Origin: Gentiana macrophylla
Taxonomy: Eukaryota; Streptophyta; Magnoliopsida; Gentianales; Gentianaceae
Direction of reading: 5' to 3'
Assembly (NCBI GenBank): GCA_026214975.1
Contig: CM047810.1
Span: forward strand, 2,666,001 to 2,730,000
DNA length: 64,000 bases
How positions within the stretch are numbered: position 1 is the stretch's first letter; each line of letters opens with the position of its first letter. Positions 10,860-22,790 of the stretch are shown piece by piece. The notes under the pieces are model-generated. The model was not told the DNA's origin. It worked only from the letters and a program-made list of their open reading frames with translations, and made no database searches. Made by a program: the position numbers and the translations under genes.

Positions 10860-11341
10860 AGTACCAATTCCTAGATCAGCTTAATGAAGCACACGTGAAA
10901 GCAGGCAATAGTCTGCTCAGGTTTTTTAAGCTAGCACCTGGCAAATGGCTCTTTTTCCCAAGTGAAATGATCTATTAGTGAAAAAAGTATTCAGTGATTT
11001 AGACCGGGCCGATTGCCCTAAGACAAGAAGGTCTGTCCCTGGACTTCTGGTTTACCTAGGCAATGCCCTTGTAAATAAATCCAAGAAGCAACCTATTGTG
11101 TCTTGGAGTTTCAGTGAGGCAAAATACGGATCCATGGCTATCACCTCTCTTGATGTACAACAACTTCTGTATCTCTATTACCTACACATCTATTGTTCCC
11201 TTGTATTGTTGACAACACAAGTGCCCTACACATGTTGAGAACCCAGTTTTTCTTGAAATGATTAAGCAAGTGGACAAACTCACACTCAATAGACTCATTC
11301 AAGCATACCTCTTAAAGGACCTATATCAAGCCCAAGTGTAA
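10860..11341 (+). pseudogene. copia RNase H fragment, same family as the 1-4121 element
   Basis: Reads as RNase H with several breaks: LNEAHVKAGNSLLRFF, then VFSDLDRADCPKTRRSVPG and LLVYLGNAL, and a final LIQAYLLKDLYQAQ ending in a stop at 11340. The same blocks occur in order in the first copia element (for example KTRRSVTGYLVYLGDAL and LLQAYPLKDLYAIQ). The catalytic DADW is changed to DLDR. No LTR was seen beside it. Confidence 0.8.
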
Positions 11342-11780
11342 GTCGTGAAGATATGGTTTTTGCAAAGTATGGGCTCAATAAAGGCGATATTCGAAATATG
11401 TTCATGTATAGTCTTCTGTCAACTGATCATGAGGTTGGTTCAAGAATAAGAAGAAAGCGATATTAACATTGTAGAAAATTGATTCAAGAATGTTATGTTT
11501 TATTGGGTGTAAATGTGTGAAAGGTTGTTGCATACCATCCACTTTTCTGTATTTTATAACGGATATGAAATATACTCACGCACCACACTTTTTGATCATT
11601 GAGATTAGAATCCGAAACCTACAGTTTAAGGACCAAAGCACTTACCGGCCAATGTCTCGTTGGCCATACCCATCCATTTTGATTATCAGTACAAAAGAAA
11701 TTTGCACAAAATTATGTACTGTACTATTGTTGTAATTGCAACCATAATTAATATTGAGTAATGAAAAAGAAGAGAGATTA
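11342..11780. other. no gene recognised
   Basis: AT-rich sequence between the copia fragment and the long-TIR element. An 81-codon open frame at 11490-11735 has no recognisable domain and I treat it as chance. Confidence 0.4.
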
Positions 11781-12563
11781 GCGCAAATCACTCATATCTT
11801 TCGGTCATATTTGGGATTTGTCATTCATCTTTAGATTTGGAAATTTTACCACATATGTTGTGTAATGTTTTGCAAAACACCCATTTTTCAAATTTCCCAT
11901 TAACTTAAAAGAAAATATGCAACCGAGTCTCACTCTCCCGCAAATCTAACGCGCTTTCAATCTAACACAACACTTTTTTTTATACATATATTTTTATTTT
12001 TATTTGATGTCTTTTTAATTCCATTAAATCCTCCTCTATTCTATTTAAAAAACCTAGATTTGTCGACTACACATTTTTCATCCACGTTTTTTTCAACATC
12101 TTTCATCTCTACTAGAAAATAGGGTTTTTGTTTCTCACGATTTGGGAATGACGACGGGTTGGGAATGAAAATGCAATTTGGGAAAATGAAACGGGTCTTG
12201 AAAACACGTTGTATAGAATTGTGAAATAAAAATAAAAAAGGTTTTTTTGTCGGGAATGAGTTTTAAATATATATAATAAATATTAACAAGGATGTGTTAA
12301 ATGACGTGCCGTTAGATTTGTGGGAGAGTTAGGCTCGGTCACGTATTTTCCATTTATGTTAACGGGAAATTTGAAAAATGGTGATGTTTGCAAAACATAG
12401 AAAAATATAGGTGGCAAAATTGTCAAATCTAAATATGAGTGGCAAGTCATAAACTTGACCGAAAGAAAAGAGTGATTTTTGCAAAACATAAATGACAAAA
12501 CTATCAAATCTAAAGATGAGTGGCAAGTCTCAAAGTTGACCGAAAGATATGAGTGATTTGCGT
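11781..12563. mobile_element. non-autonomous DNA element with long terminal inverted repeats
   Basis: The left arm (11781 to about 11965) begins GCGCAAATCACTCATATCTT and is matched by the reverse complement of the right arm (about 12290-12563, ACGCAAATCACTCATATCTT). Both arms share the CTTTAGATTTG, TTTTGCAAAA and ATTTTTCAAATTTCCC blocks. The right arm holds an internal duplication of about 110 bp, so the motif GAGTGGCAAGTC occurs twice. The interior (about 320 bp) has no gene. Arms of 190-270 bp suggest a Mutator-like element, but I found no clear target duplication. Confidence 0.72.
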
Positions 12564-12989
12564 TATTCACTCTTTAAAAATAAAAAAATAAAAAAATAAA
12601 ACCTTAAAGTTCAACTGCATATTTTAATGTCAAAACACACAATCTCACAAAAGGTGTATATGCTACAGTACTACATGTTCAATAGGAAGCACAAATAATA
12701 GAAGGCCAATTGATTCTATAATTACAACTAATACAAACAGCAGGCATAATAATGCCTAAGTAGAGTATATAAAAACCAATCAATCATACAACGTACGGCA
12801 AGAAATTAATGTCTTACACAGGAAATCGACAACCTCATTCTTCTTCATTTATGCTAATCGAAATTTCGAATCTGTGTGGTCTCTCAGCTTAATTTTAAAC
12901 TTGTTATTGGGACTAGGACTTGGTCCAAATTCAGCCATTGTATATATTCTCTTGTCCTCAGAGGAAGAGGAAGAGGAAGGTGAAGGTGG
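12564..12989. other. AT-rich intergenic DNA, nothing recognised
   Basis: No coding-like frame, RNA gene or clear repeat boundary. It lies downstream of the F-box pseudogene on the minus strand. Confidence 0.4.
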
Positions 12990-13755
12990 CTGAATTGAAC
13001 AAGACTACCGACAAATTAATTGAAGTTGTTTCGCCTTATGAAAACTGCGAGATGGTGGTGTTGGAAGCTCCACAATCTTTTTAATGGCTCGCTGTATCAT
13101 AATAGATACAATAACCTCGTTCTGGCCATTAAGGACCCAGATATCATGATAGATGAGTTTACTCCTATGATGATGATCATGCATTATCATCCTCTAAAAC
13201 TAAAAGAGCCACGTACGGGTGTTATATATACGGGACAAGTAGTAATATCCTCGCCCATGAATCCCTCAAGCCGTAATCCTTCATCACCCACGTAACAAAA
13301 GTAAATTCTAGCCTACGAGTAGTAAAATTGTCGCTTAAAAGTAGGCAACCATTCACCACACTCAATATCGGATCATAATATCCATCCTCCACATCCTTAG
13401 GTAATGGCAAAATCTTGTGTTTATCCGTTCTAAGATCGAATGCTAGAATGTAATTCGTCTTTTAATTTTGAGAAGGACCGTGAGGAATGTAATGAACAAC
13501 TAATTAATTACGACCCCATCCAGATTCCAATCGTGACTACGGATGAAGTAATCATGAAAATCTAGATTTGAGCTTACTATGATCCATTTATTTGTTCTCA
13601 AACTATAAACTTCGTATTCATATTTAGCATCGGGTTGAAAGCCAAGTCGTTCTTCATATTCATCATGGGGTGAAGCACTCCCTAGAAAAATCTTGTAGTA
13701 TCATGAACATTATCATATCCGAAGCCGTAAGCTACTACTCTTCTTCTTCTTCTAC
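12990..13755 (-). pseudogene. F-box-associated (FBA) domain pseudogene
   Basis: From 13755 downward the minus strand reads pieces of an F-box-associated interaction domain: VAYGFGYDNVHD at the start, then YEVYSLRTNKW (about 13620), LDGVVIN, the frame 13410-13222 with VNGCLLLSD and WVMKDYGLRDSWARI, and finally IWVLNGQNEVIV. These blocks and their order are typical of CPR1/CPR30-type F-box proteins. Several stops and at least three frameshifts break it, and the F-box itself is missing. It is a different F-box class from the fragment at 9649-10096. Confidence 0.7.
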
Positions 13756-13820
13756 TCCCATCTTTCAGGAACAACGGGCTTCTAGGCAAAACCCAAGTTG
13801 ACTTTGTGAGTTAATACTTT

Positions 13821-13914
13821 GAATCTCATTAAATGATCCAATATTTTTACATTTATGTCCTTTCAGTAATACTTTGTCATAAATGTAAAAATATTGGATC
13901 ATTTAATGAGATTC
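13821..13914. repeat. perfect 37-bp inverted repeat with a 20-nt loop
   Basis: The left arm 13821-13857 (starts GAATCTCATTAAATGATCC) is the exact reverse complement of 13878-13914. The spacer is 13858-13877. The arms carry no mismatch. It lies 15 bp left of a solo LTR and just right of the F-box pseudogene. Confidence 0.92.
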
Positions 13915-13928
13915 AAACACTTTATTCG

Positions 13929-14536
13929 TGTCAGTTTTGGTGACTTGATCTCTAAATTGATAAATAAACTGGTGGAACTAATCTGTGAAAACTAAGACTG
14001 AGAATGATAGTCAATTCAGTTAAGTATATTCAGTTCTATGAAAGTCAGTTTGATGATGTGCAACTGAGTTTCTTCTGAAGTCAGCAGTCAGTTTTGGTCT
14101 GCTGAGTATAGCTGAGTTCTATATCTGGGCAGTTGATTACAAGTCTGGAAAGTCAGTTTTGAGCTGAGTTTTATCTCAGTGGATAACAATTTGAAAATTT
14201 GGGGTCACATCCCGAGATATTTATGACAATTCCGACAAAGATCTTATGGCGGTTAGTGTTTGGGATTTGTGCCTATAAATACCAATGTTGTAATCAATGC
14301 AAGTGTGTGTCTTTCAAGAGTGTGTCTTTCACTTTGTGAGGAATACCTTGTAACTTTTTGCATAATAAAATATCTCATTTTCTGTCCGTAGAGTAGTCGG
14401 CATAACGCCGAAAACCACATTAAATCACTGTGTTCTCTTTGTTTCTGTGTTTTAACAATTTCCGTCATTCTTTACGTTTGCATTGCTTCTGTTTTTATCT
14501 TTCTTAAACTGCAAGCTTCTCATCTGTGTTTCAACA
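13929..14536 (+). mobile_element. solo LTR, 608 bp
   Basis: Starts TGTCAGTTTTGG and ends TGTTTCAACA, with an exact 5-bp duplication ATTCG at 13924-13928 and 14537-14541. A TATA box (TATAAATA, 14274-14281) and an AATAAAA signal (near 14363) set the plus orientation and the U3-R order. No internal domain is present next to it. It is probably of copia origin by length and ends, but that is inference. Confidence 0.88.
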
Positions 14537-14624
14537 ATTCGTCTGTGTGAAAATTCAAACGGGACTAATGAAATGGGACAGAGTGAGTATTATTATTATT
14601 TTGACAAAAAGAATATTTTTTTAC

Positions 14625-14710
14625 GGAAGAAAACAAAACAAAACAAAAATAATATTATTCCATATAGTTTTGTTTTGTTTTGTTTTGTTTTTTTTTTTTT
14701 TTTTTTTTGG
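14625..14710 (+). repeat. (AAAAC)n and (GTTTT)n tracts in inverted arrangement, then poly-T
   Basis: About four AAAAC units at 14631-14650 are followed by a short spacer and about five GTTTT units at 14667-14692, then a T-run to 14708. The tracts can pair with each other. Low-complexity DNA. Confidence 0.8.
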
Positions 14711-14931
14711 TTTAAACCGGATTTTCATTAAAACATTGTAAACAAAATATGTACATCACACACCCCAAATGATAAACGCCTAACACGAATTCATACGAAT
14801 ACATAACTGAACAATAAAGATTCCCAACTAGTCTAAGCTATTTTCAACTATTTCGCCCTGTGGACTGTCTTTGAGATAAAAAAACTCTACCGGAGGGCAT
14901 TGGATGCCGTATGTATCCATGTAGTTACATG

Positions 14932-15781
14932 TAGGGGTGGTATCGGGTCGGGACCCGTCCCGTAACCTTCATATCCGATCCCGACCCGACTATGAATCGG
15001 GAATCTATTTTTCTCCCCAACCCCGTACCCGACAAGTGTCGGGACCCGACGATCGGGATACCAGAATGTTCGGGATCCCGTCGGGTCGGGAAAAAATATC
15101 ATCAGAGATTTTTCACGACTTTTTTTTTTTCTGGTTGCAATTTTGAGTGAAGTTAGGAAATTATTACTTTCGTTAGTAGCATTAATACTCACATAACTCA
15201 CAACGAAGACTTATATAAATAAAAATTAAAAACCATTTTTAACTCCTAAATCATGATTGATCGTCTGTTGAATCTCATTGCGACTCTTCAGCCGTCTGTC
15301 ACGCAAGTTCTTATTTAGCATTCTCAGATACAAGGTGATGAAGTGAATTGAGAAGTGATAAAATAATAAAAAAGAAAATAATTAAAGTTTGATTAATGTG
15401 ATTGAATAAATCGACAACTCGAAAACGAAGAAGGGCAATTTTTTAAAAAAACTCTTTTTCTTTTTTAACGATTATTTCTTCTATTTCTATGATGTAAAAT
15501 ATTTTTCCTTAAAAAATAAAAAAAAAAATATTTTAAAAAGATATATTTCTGCCTAAAAATAAGAAAAATTATAAAAAATAATTATAATATATAAAAGTCG
15601 GGTCGGGATCGGGATCCCGTCGGGTTTTCAGCATATACCCGAATCCCATCCCGAAGTAAGTCGGGTCGGGGAGTTTCCCGAATAGTACGGGTCGGGAAGA
15701 AATTCGGGTCGGGAAAAGCCGGGTCGGCTTTGGGTCGGGATTCGGGATGGGTCGGGAATATGGGATTTTTTGCCAGCCCTA
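14932..15781. mobile_element. non-autonomous hAT-type element, 850 bp
   Basis: An exact 8-bp duplication GTTACATG flanks the element (14924-14931 and 15782-15789), the length typical of hAT. The ends TAGGGGTGGT and, on the other strand, TAGGGCTGGC form short inverted repeats. Both subterminal regions are crowded with (T)CGGGTCGGGA and CCCGACCCG motifs, as expected for subterminal transposase-binding repeats. The middle is AT-rich and has no transposase frame. Confidence 0.88.
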
Positions 15782-15834
15782 GTTACATGTGATTGCATTT
15801 ATATATTCTTTTAAACCGGCTTAGGGGGTGGATG

Positions 15835-16062
15835 TAGAGCCAGAGGGAGGAATGTTTCCACTAGGATCGTAACTTAACCGAGTTACTTGTAACCTACTTA
15901 TGCTTGATTCAAAAAGAAATTTGACTCGATTCAATTATTTTTAAGTCAAGTTACATGTGTAATTAATTAACCGAGGCGATCTCCAATTTTATAAAATGGT
16001 AATCAGGTAACTCGTGAGGTAATCAAGTTATAAGTATATATTTTTTGAAGAACTATATTTTT

Positions 16063-16112
<50 letters not shown>

Positions 16113-16379
16113 TAATTATTAGTCGATTCGAGTATTAAACGAGTCAAGCAGCTTGATGTTGCTATATTTTGAGAAAAAATGAAATGAATCTAAGCAAATA
16201 ATCGAGTTCATGAGCCGAGTTAAGTTATATATATCGAGTACTTAACAAGTTGAATTTGATCTTATCTTTTTAAGGCTCGAGTCGAGTTCCGAGCCTGAGT
16301 TATTTTAATCAAGTTAAGCTCAAACCCTAAAGTTTATCGACTTGACTCAGCTCCATTACACTCTTAGCCCCCACTTTAT
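15835..16379. repeat. degenerate repeat rich in GAGTC/CGAGTT motifs with a (TA)n tract
   Basis: Short motifs CGAGT, GAGTCGAGTT and their complements recur through the segment, interrupted by a (TA)n microsatellite at about 16065-16109. It resembles a decayed non-autonomous DNA element, but I could not set its ends. No coding sequence. Confidence 0.4.
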
Positions 16380-16527
16380 TAGATATGAAACTTTTTTTTT
16401 TTATCGAAACGATGTTGTTGTGCCTTTAAAAATGTTAAAATATAATTGATGCCCTCTGTAAATTATCATTTTTACTTCGATACCCCTACTGATATAATTT
16501 TATGGATATGTCTCTGGATTAGCCTAC

Positions 16528-18122
16528 TGATGACAGTTAAAATATACCTATTTATGTCATCAATTCTAACCTTAAATCGGAGTTAATTATATATTTCATA
16601 TTTAAATCACGTGTTTATATTTATTATTTAATGATGAGTGATTATTAATATGATAATTGGTATTTAGCTGTTTTTATTATAAAAGAGCAATTAAATTGTG
16701 TGATAAATACTGATTTTGCAGATCATGATAAATCGGGAAGATAATTATCATGCAATCAGGGAGATCTCAAGATTAAAGAGAAGAAAATCGGAGCATTGAA
16801 GAAAGGATTAATCAGATCAATTCAAAAGCGTGGAGTGGGGAACAAGTCGGACGAACCGAAGTGAAAACGCGTGAAGAAGGAGGCTCGGTCGACCGAGCCA
16901 TGCCATTCGGTCGACCGAGCGTGTAGGTTCGGTCACCCGAGCCTAATTAGATAAATGCACGTCAATCTTCTGGATTCTCCCTATGTCGGCTACAACTCCT
17001 ATATAAACAGCAGCCACGATGTTGAGAAAACACACCACTACAACACAAAACAATTCATACAATTTTAGATTTTGAGATTTAGTTTTATTTTCTTTATGTT
17101 CGTTCATTGTGGATTCGTCGGATTCTCCGATTAGGGAACGCATTAAAGAGTGGGAGTCACTCTCATCTTCGAGGGTATGACTATTCAATTATGCAATCTT
17201 TATTTGTAGATCGATATATTTTATTATGGAGTAGTTTTATTTGTATTGATTGCGTGATGTAGATTTATTTACTGAACCCATGTGCTTAGGTTAGAAACGT
17301 TAAGAAGTAATCATGATTTGTTCCGCATTGAATCGTGTTCGGTCGACTGAACATGTCACTCGGTCGCCCGAGTCTTTGCCGTTCGGTCGACCGAGTGTGG
17401 CAATGTGTAGGGGCAATATTATGATCGGCTTCACTCGCCGATTCTCCGATTTGGAATTAAAACGAGTAATTAAACTCCGATCAACTTAATTATTTGTCAT
17501 CATAATTTAACATGAAACCCAAAAAGTGATTGTTACTTAGGATATAGATTGAATCGGCATCTAAGAAGTACGCCTTACCCTAGGAATGTTGCTTAGATGA
17601 GGTTACGGTTTATACCGGCATCCCTAGTTTCGTAATTGTGTCAGAAGTTATATGAGATGGAGGCATTAAAAGGCGAAGTCACGTAATGGAGGCACGATGA
17701 TTTAGAGGGCCCAACCGGAGCTAAATCTACCTTAAGGGATGACTCCCGTAGTCATAATAATTAATCTTTAACGTTTGTTTTGTCTCGTTATCATCCTAAT
17801 TCACATTTGGGAGTTATAATCTACTAGCGTAATCAATACTATTTGTTTAGATAATATCAACCGTATTATCCGTGTTTTAGTAGTTTTTAGCCTGTCTTTG
17901 TGGTCTTTGTGTCTTGTGGTTGTCACTATTTTATTTATTGCATTTAAGTTGGTCGTAGACCGCCCTTCCAATTTAGTTCTAATAAGATAAAGTTGTGTTT
18001 TATTTGTGCCGAGTCTCTGTGGGATCGACCTCGACTCTATCTAGCTATACTACAATTGAACCTAGTTCTCTTGCTAGTGAGTTAGTAGGCATCGAGTTAA
18101 TAGTTTAACTTGACCTCCATCA
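16528..18122 (+). repeat. Athila 5' LTR (1595 bp)
   Basis: Starts TGATGACAGTTAAAATATAC and ends CTTGACCTCCATCA. A TATA box (TATATAAA) is at 17000-17007. GGTCGACCGA palindromes lie upstream of it at about 16885-16940 and downstream at 17338-17398. A minus-strand 81-codon frame (16943-17188) also appears in the 3' LTR; I regard it as an LTR by-product, not a gene. Confidence 0.95.
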
Positions 18123-18128
18123 AGTTTT

Positions 18129-18146
18129 TGGCGCCGTTGCCGGGGA
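18129..18146 (+). other. primer-binding site, tRNA-Asp type
   Basis: TGGCGCCGTTGCCGGGGA follows the 5' LTR after a 6-nt spacer. It is the complement of the 3' end of plant tRNA-Asp, the primer used by Athila elements. Confidence 0.9.
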
Positions 18147-18269
18147 CTCGAGTCATTAAGTTGAGATATAGCTTATTTTGTTGGAACTGGATTCGTGAAT
18201 ATTCTGTGAATAAGAGTCTGTATATTAAAACAGTGTCGTAAATAAAATAAAAAAAAAATAAAAAAAAAC

Positions 18270-20330
18270 CGTTCGGTCGACCGAACCACAGCTCTCGGTC
18301 GACCGAGAATTTATTTTCTTTTCTGTTTACCGAGAATTTATTTTCTTTTCTGTTTCTGATCCTGTCTTAGTTTTAAAACATTCTGCTTCTGTCTTATTTA
18401 CGTTTTCTTTTCTCAAACTTATTTCGAGTCTGTTTTAGTTTTACTTAGTTAGTTAAAGGCCTAGCCTTTACTAGTGATTAATTGTTTTATTGTTGTTTAC
18501 TATTTTATAGTACGCTACTCGGAAATCGAAGGAACCGCTTGAACCTTATAATCCTGAGATAGAAAAATTTGCGAGAAGGAATAGGAAATTAGCTAGGGAA
18601 CTGGCTAAACAAGGAGAAGAGGATCCAAATCTTGAGGAAAGCGAGCAAGGGGTGGAAGAAGGACACACAACCGATCATTCTGAGCATTACGAATCTGAAA
18701 CAGAAATGGAAGGAAATCCGGTCAATCCAAACCAGTACCTAATCTCATTATTAATCCCGTTATCAATAATGCCAATAATGTGAATGCAAATGTTAATAAT
18801 GAGAACCAAGCCCTAGTTCAAGGAGCGAGGCGCACTTTGCAAAGTTATGCAACGCCCACTATTGAACAATTCATTCCCGCTTATAAGAGCACCGCAAGAT
18901 GTCTTTGAAGTCTATCACCCTAGGCCTAATGTAATTCAAATGGTGACCAATTATTCTACTTTTCATGGAGTCCAAAACGAGGATCCTGGTGTTCACGTGA
19001 CGAATTTCTTGGAAATCGTTAGTATGAGTGAAACCGCATTAATCCCGGAGGTAACATTCGCCTTAAGCTTTTCCTTTCACTTTGAAAGATAAAGCTAAGC
19101 AATGGCTTCTCTCTTTAGAGAGTGGATCAATCACAACTTGGGAACAATTGTTGCAAAATTCATGAATAAGTATTTTCCTTAGGAAAACTTTTAAGTTACG
19201 CCAAGATATCCTAGGATTTAAGCAACAACCTGGGGAGAGTTTTGATCAAGCTTGGGAGCGTTCAAGGAAGCTATGAGGAAGTGTCCTCATCATGACATCT
19301 CTCTTTGGCTTTTAATGCAAACTTTTACCATGGGTTGAGAGAGACTGAGAAAATTAGAGTAGACGCCTCCAAAGAAATGGAGCGTTTGTTCTTTATCTCC
19401 GAGGAGGCACAAGGGAAGATGGAGCAAATAGCGATGAATAGCCAATGGGAGGCAATGACATAGCTCTTTGTGAAGATGGCACGATATATTTGATGATAGT
19501 GCATCCACCAAAATCTTAGAACAACTTTCTCATTATCAATAATAAGGTAGATGGGATGCAAGAGAGGATGACAAGAGTAGAAAAAGGGCTGAATCGAGTA
19601 GCACCTCAAGGTGAGAATCTTTGATCTTGAAAGAAGCCAATTATGTCGGGGAGGGTATGAACCTAATCATAACCATCCCGGATTCCGATATAGTGACATT
19701 AACGCAGAGAAAGGCCTAAACCGCCTACCCCTTATGTACCACAAAGAGACTAAAACTTTTGGTTGGGAAGTCTGCGATAGAAAAAGCGAGTAATGTAAAT
19801 CACTTGACAATATGGGGCAACTTTCAAAATCTATGGTGAGTTAGCCACTAACTTTAGCCAATATTGTCGGAAGACAGATGCCAAAGTAACCAACCAGGAA
19901 GCTTTAGTTCGAGAATCTCACGCACTGTAGGACAACTAGTGAGCAAGTCTCAACGAGACCTCCTGGAGGTTGCCAAGCAACACCGAGAGAAGAACCCTAA
20001 GGATTTGAATGCGATCATGACAAGAAGTGGAAAGGAGGTAACTCCACCATCCTTGCAAGAGAAAGAAAAAAAAGTCACAAAGAATAAGGATAGTGAGCCA
20101 AGCAATGAGACTAATACTTCCGAGACTTTGCCTGAGCAAAGAACGATAAAGAACCTCGCCGCCCTAGAGTTGAACTTTACGATAACAAGTATCCAATTTT
20201 CACTAATGTCGACCCTTCAACTCTACCTTATCCTCCACCAAAGCCGAAGCCTAAGTTTGATAATAAGAGGTATAAGAAGTTCGTGGATATGTTTAGTAAA
20301 TTACAAATCAATATACCCCTAGTTGAAGCA
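18270..20330 (+). pseudogene. Athila leader and gag, broken
   Basis: After the primer site comes a leader with two more GGTCGACCGA-type palindromes (18270-18310) and a 27-bp tandem duplication (about 18300-18355). Gag starts near 18511 and reads EPLEPYNPEIEKF and FARRNRKLARELAKQ, then acidic sequence. Later frames give VTNYSTFHGVQNEDPGVHV (about 18940-19000), then gag pieces to 20330 with FDNKRYKKFVDMFSKLQIN-like sequence ahead of protease. At least four frameshifts divide it. Gag would form the particle shell. Confidence 0.85.
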
Positions 20331-20338
20331 CTAGCCAA

Positions 20339-20979
20339 ATGCCCGAGTATACCAAGTTTTTAAAAGACGCCGTCTCAACTAAAAGGAAACTTCTAGATTT
20401 AGAGACCATATGCCTTAATGAGGAGTGCTCACCATTCTTCAACATAAGTTACCCCAAAATGCAAAGATCCGGGAAGTTTTCTCATTCCTGCACCATGAGT
20501 AACGTATGTCCGAACAAAGCTTTGTGTGATCTAGGAGCAAGTGTGAACTGATGCCACTATCTATTTTTCGGGAACTAGGCATGAAAGATCTTAAGAAGAC
20601 CTCAATCACATTACAATTAGCTGACCGCTCATTGGAACCGTGTGGAGTGGTTGAGGATGTGCTAGTAAGAGTTGAAAAGTTTGTATTCCCTGTCGACTTT
20701 GTGGTATTAGATATGGAAGCTAACTACGAGGTACCATTGATATTAGGGAGACCTTTCATGGCTACTAGTAGAACGCTAATTGATGTTTACAAAGGCGAGT
20801 TGGTGTTAAGAGTGAACGAAGAGAGAGTTGCATTCAATGTCTTTGACACGATGAAGCAACCTGATGATGGAGAGGATGCATGTTTCATGTTAGATTCCAT
20901 TGACAGGATCGTTCAAGAATTTCAACAACATGAAAGTATCAAGGATTTTCTAGATCTTTGTCTTAGAAGAAGAAGATGA
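20339..20979 (+). pseudogene. Athila aspartic protease domain
   Basis: Reads MPEYTKFLKDAVSTKRKL, the conserved Athila linker, then the active site in ALCDLGASVN with the DLGA variant usual in this clade (about 20517-20550). After a one-base slip it continues in the next frame with MPLSIFRELGM, SITLQLADRS and PLILGRPFMATSRTLIDV. The break falls right after the active site at 20551. The family cleaves the retroelement polyprotein. Confidence 0.88.
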
Positions 20980-21202
20980 AGTCAAGTGCGTGAGTAGTGA
21001 GGAGGAGAAGATGATATGGCCCGGATGTAGTAGGGGACCCCAAGACCGGTAGAGGAAGTAAGTCTTTGCAGAGATTGAAAGATTCTATCATAGACCAACG
21101 TGGCATAAGTACTTGAACTTAAACTCACCGGTCAAAAGTTGAAGACCTCTTTGGAAGAACCTCCCACAAACTTGACTTTAAAACCTCTTCCTGCCCGCGA
21201 AT

Positions 21203-22720
21203 TTGAAGTATGTATTTCTTCAAGATGAGACTTTGCCGCTAATCATATCTTCTTCCTTGACGGACTTACAAGAGGAGAAACTAATGAGAGTTACGAGAGA
21301 GTACCATGGAGCATTTGGATGGACCATAGCCGGCGTTAAGGGCATTAGTCCTAGCGTATGTATGCACAAGATCTCCGTGGATCTCGAAAAAAGCGGTTGC
21401 ACAACCTCGAGGCGTTTAACCCCACAATTAAAGGAAGTGGTTAGGGATGAGGTTATAAAAATGCTAGAAATGGGAATTATATTTCCAATTGCTGATAGCG
21501 AATGGGTAAGCCCTATCCACGTAGTTCCCAAAAAGGGAGGATTGACGGTGCAAGCCAACGAGTTGAATGAGTTAATTCCGGTGAGGCTAATCACTGGTCA
21601 TCGAGTGTGCATAGACTTTAGGAAACTAAATGACGAAACTCGTAAGGACCACTTTCCTCTTCCCTTCATCGATCAAATGCTCGAGAGACTGAGCGGGCAT
21701 GCTTTCTATTGTTTTCTTGACGGGTATTCGGGATACTATCAAATCCACATCTCGCCCGAGGATCGTGAGAAAACGACATTTACATGCCCATATGGGACAT
21801 TTGCTTATAATCGAATGCCATTTGGATTGTGCAACGCCCCCGCGACATTTCAACGGTGTATGATGTCACTGTTTGCGGACATGGTGGAAGATTTCTTGGA
21901 AATCTTTATGGATGATTTCTCCGTGTTTGGAGGCGATTTTGATTCATGTCTCACACATCTAGCACGAGTGTTGAAGAGATGTGAAGAGACTAATCTTGTG
22001 CTTAATCGGGAGAAGTGTCATTTGATGGTTCTGGGAAGGTATAGTACTAGGTCACCGCATATCCAAGAACGGTATAGAGGTGGATAGAGCTAAAGTCGAG
22101 GTGATCGAGAAATTACCTCCACCTACTAATCTTAAAACTTTGCGAGGTTTTTTAGGCCACGCTGGATTTTATCGTAGGTTTATCAAGGACTTTTCCTTCA
22201 TCTCTAGACCTCTTACCGAATTATTGGCCAAGGACGTACCATTCGTGTTTTCTAATGAGTGCATAAAAGCTTTCAACGAAATAAAAAGTAAATCGATTCT
22301 CGCACCCGTTAGTCGCGCACCGGATTGGGATCGCCATTCGAATCGATGTGTGATGCAAGTGATCTTCTTTGTTGGCGCCGCTTTGGTCGTCGAGAAAGGA
22401 TAAGATTTTTAGGCCCATTTATTATGCAAGTCGGACTTTGAATGCTTGCCCAAAGAAACTATGCAACAACGGAGAAGGAGCTTTTGGCCGTTATCTTTGC
22501 TTTTGACAAGTTTAGATCTTACTTAGTGGGATCTAAAGTCACCGTGGTGGACCACCACGCGGCTCTTAAGTATCTCCTAGCAAAGCAAGATTCAAAGCCG
22601 AGGCTCGTTGAGATGGATTCTCTTGTTGCAAGAATTTGGCGTAGAAATCCGAGATAAGAAAGGAAGTGAGAACGTGGTGGCCGATCATCTATCGCGTTTA
22701 CAATTAGAGGATGGTGAGAA
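21203..22720 (+). pseudogene. Athila reverse transcriptase and RNase H
   Basis: The frame 21203-22087 covers RT: EMGIIFPIADSEWVSPIHVV, VCIDFRKLNDETRKDHFPLP, FLDGYSGYYQI, MPFGLCNAPATFQRCM and the catalytic FMDDFSV (about 21907-21927), all intact. A frameshift near 22050-22080 leads to LPPPTNLKTLRGFLGHAGFY and a connection domain. RNase H pieces follow with YATTEKELLAVIFAFDKFRS (22457-22516) and FKVTVVDHHAALKYL-like sequence, ending in the [10 protein letters not shown] block near 22700. RT itself is almost 300 residues without a stop. Confidence 0.92.
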
Positions 22721-22790
22721 ATTACCCGAGATAGGAGAATCTTTTCTGATGAGCAACTTTTCTCCATCACCACCATCGGGGACATAATGA

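Noticed and set aside
16943..17188. 81-codon minus-strand frame present in both Athila LTRs (also 26009-26254), with a hydrophobic stretch
   Set aside because: It is kept because the LTRs are copies of each other, it runs antisense across the TATA box, and I know no matching protein.
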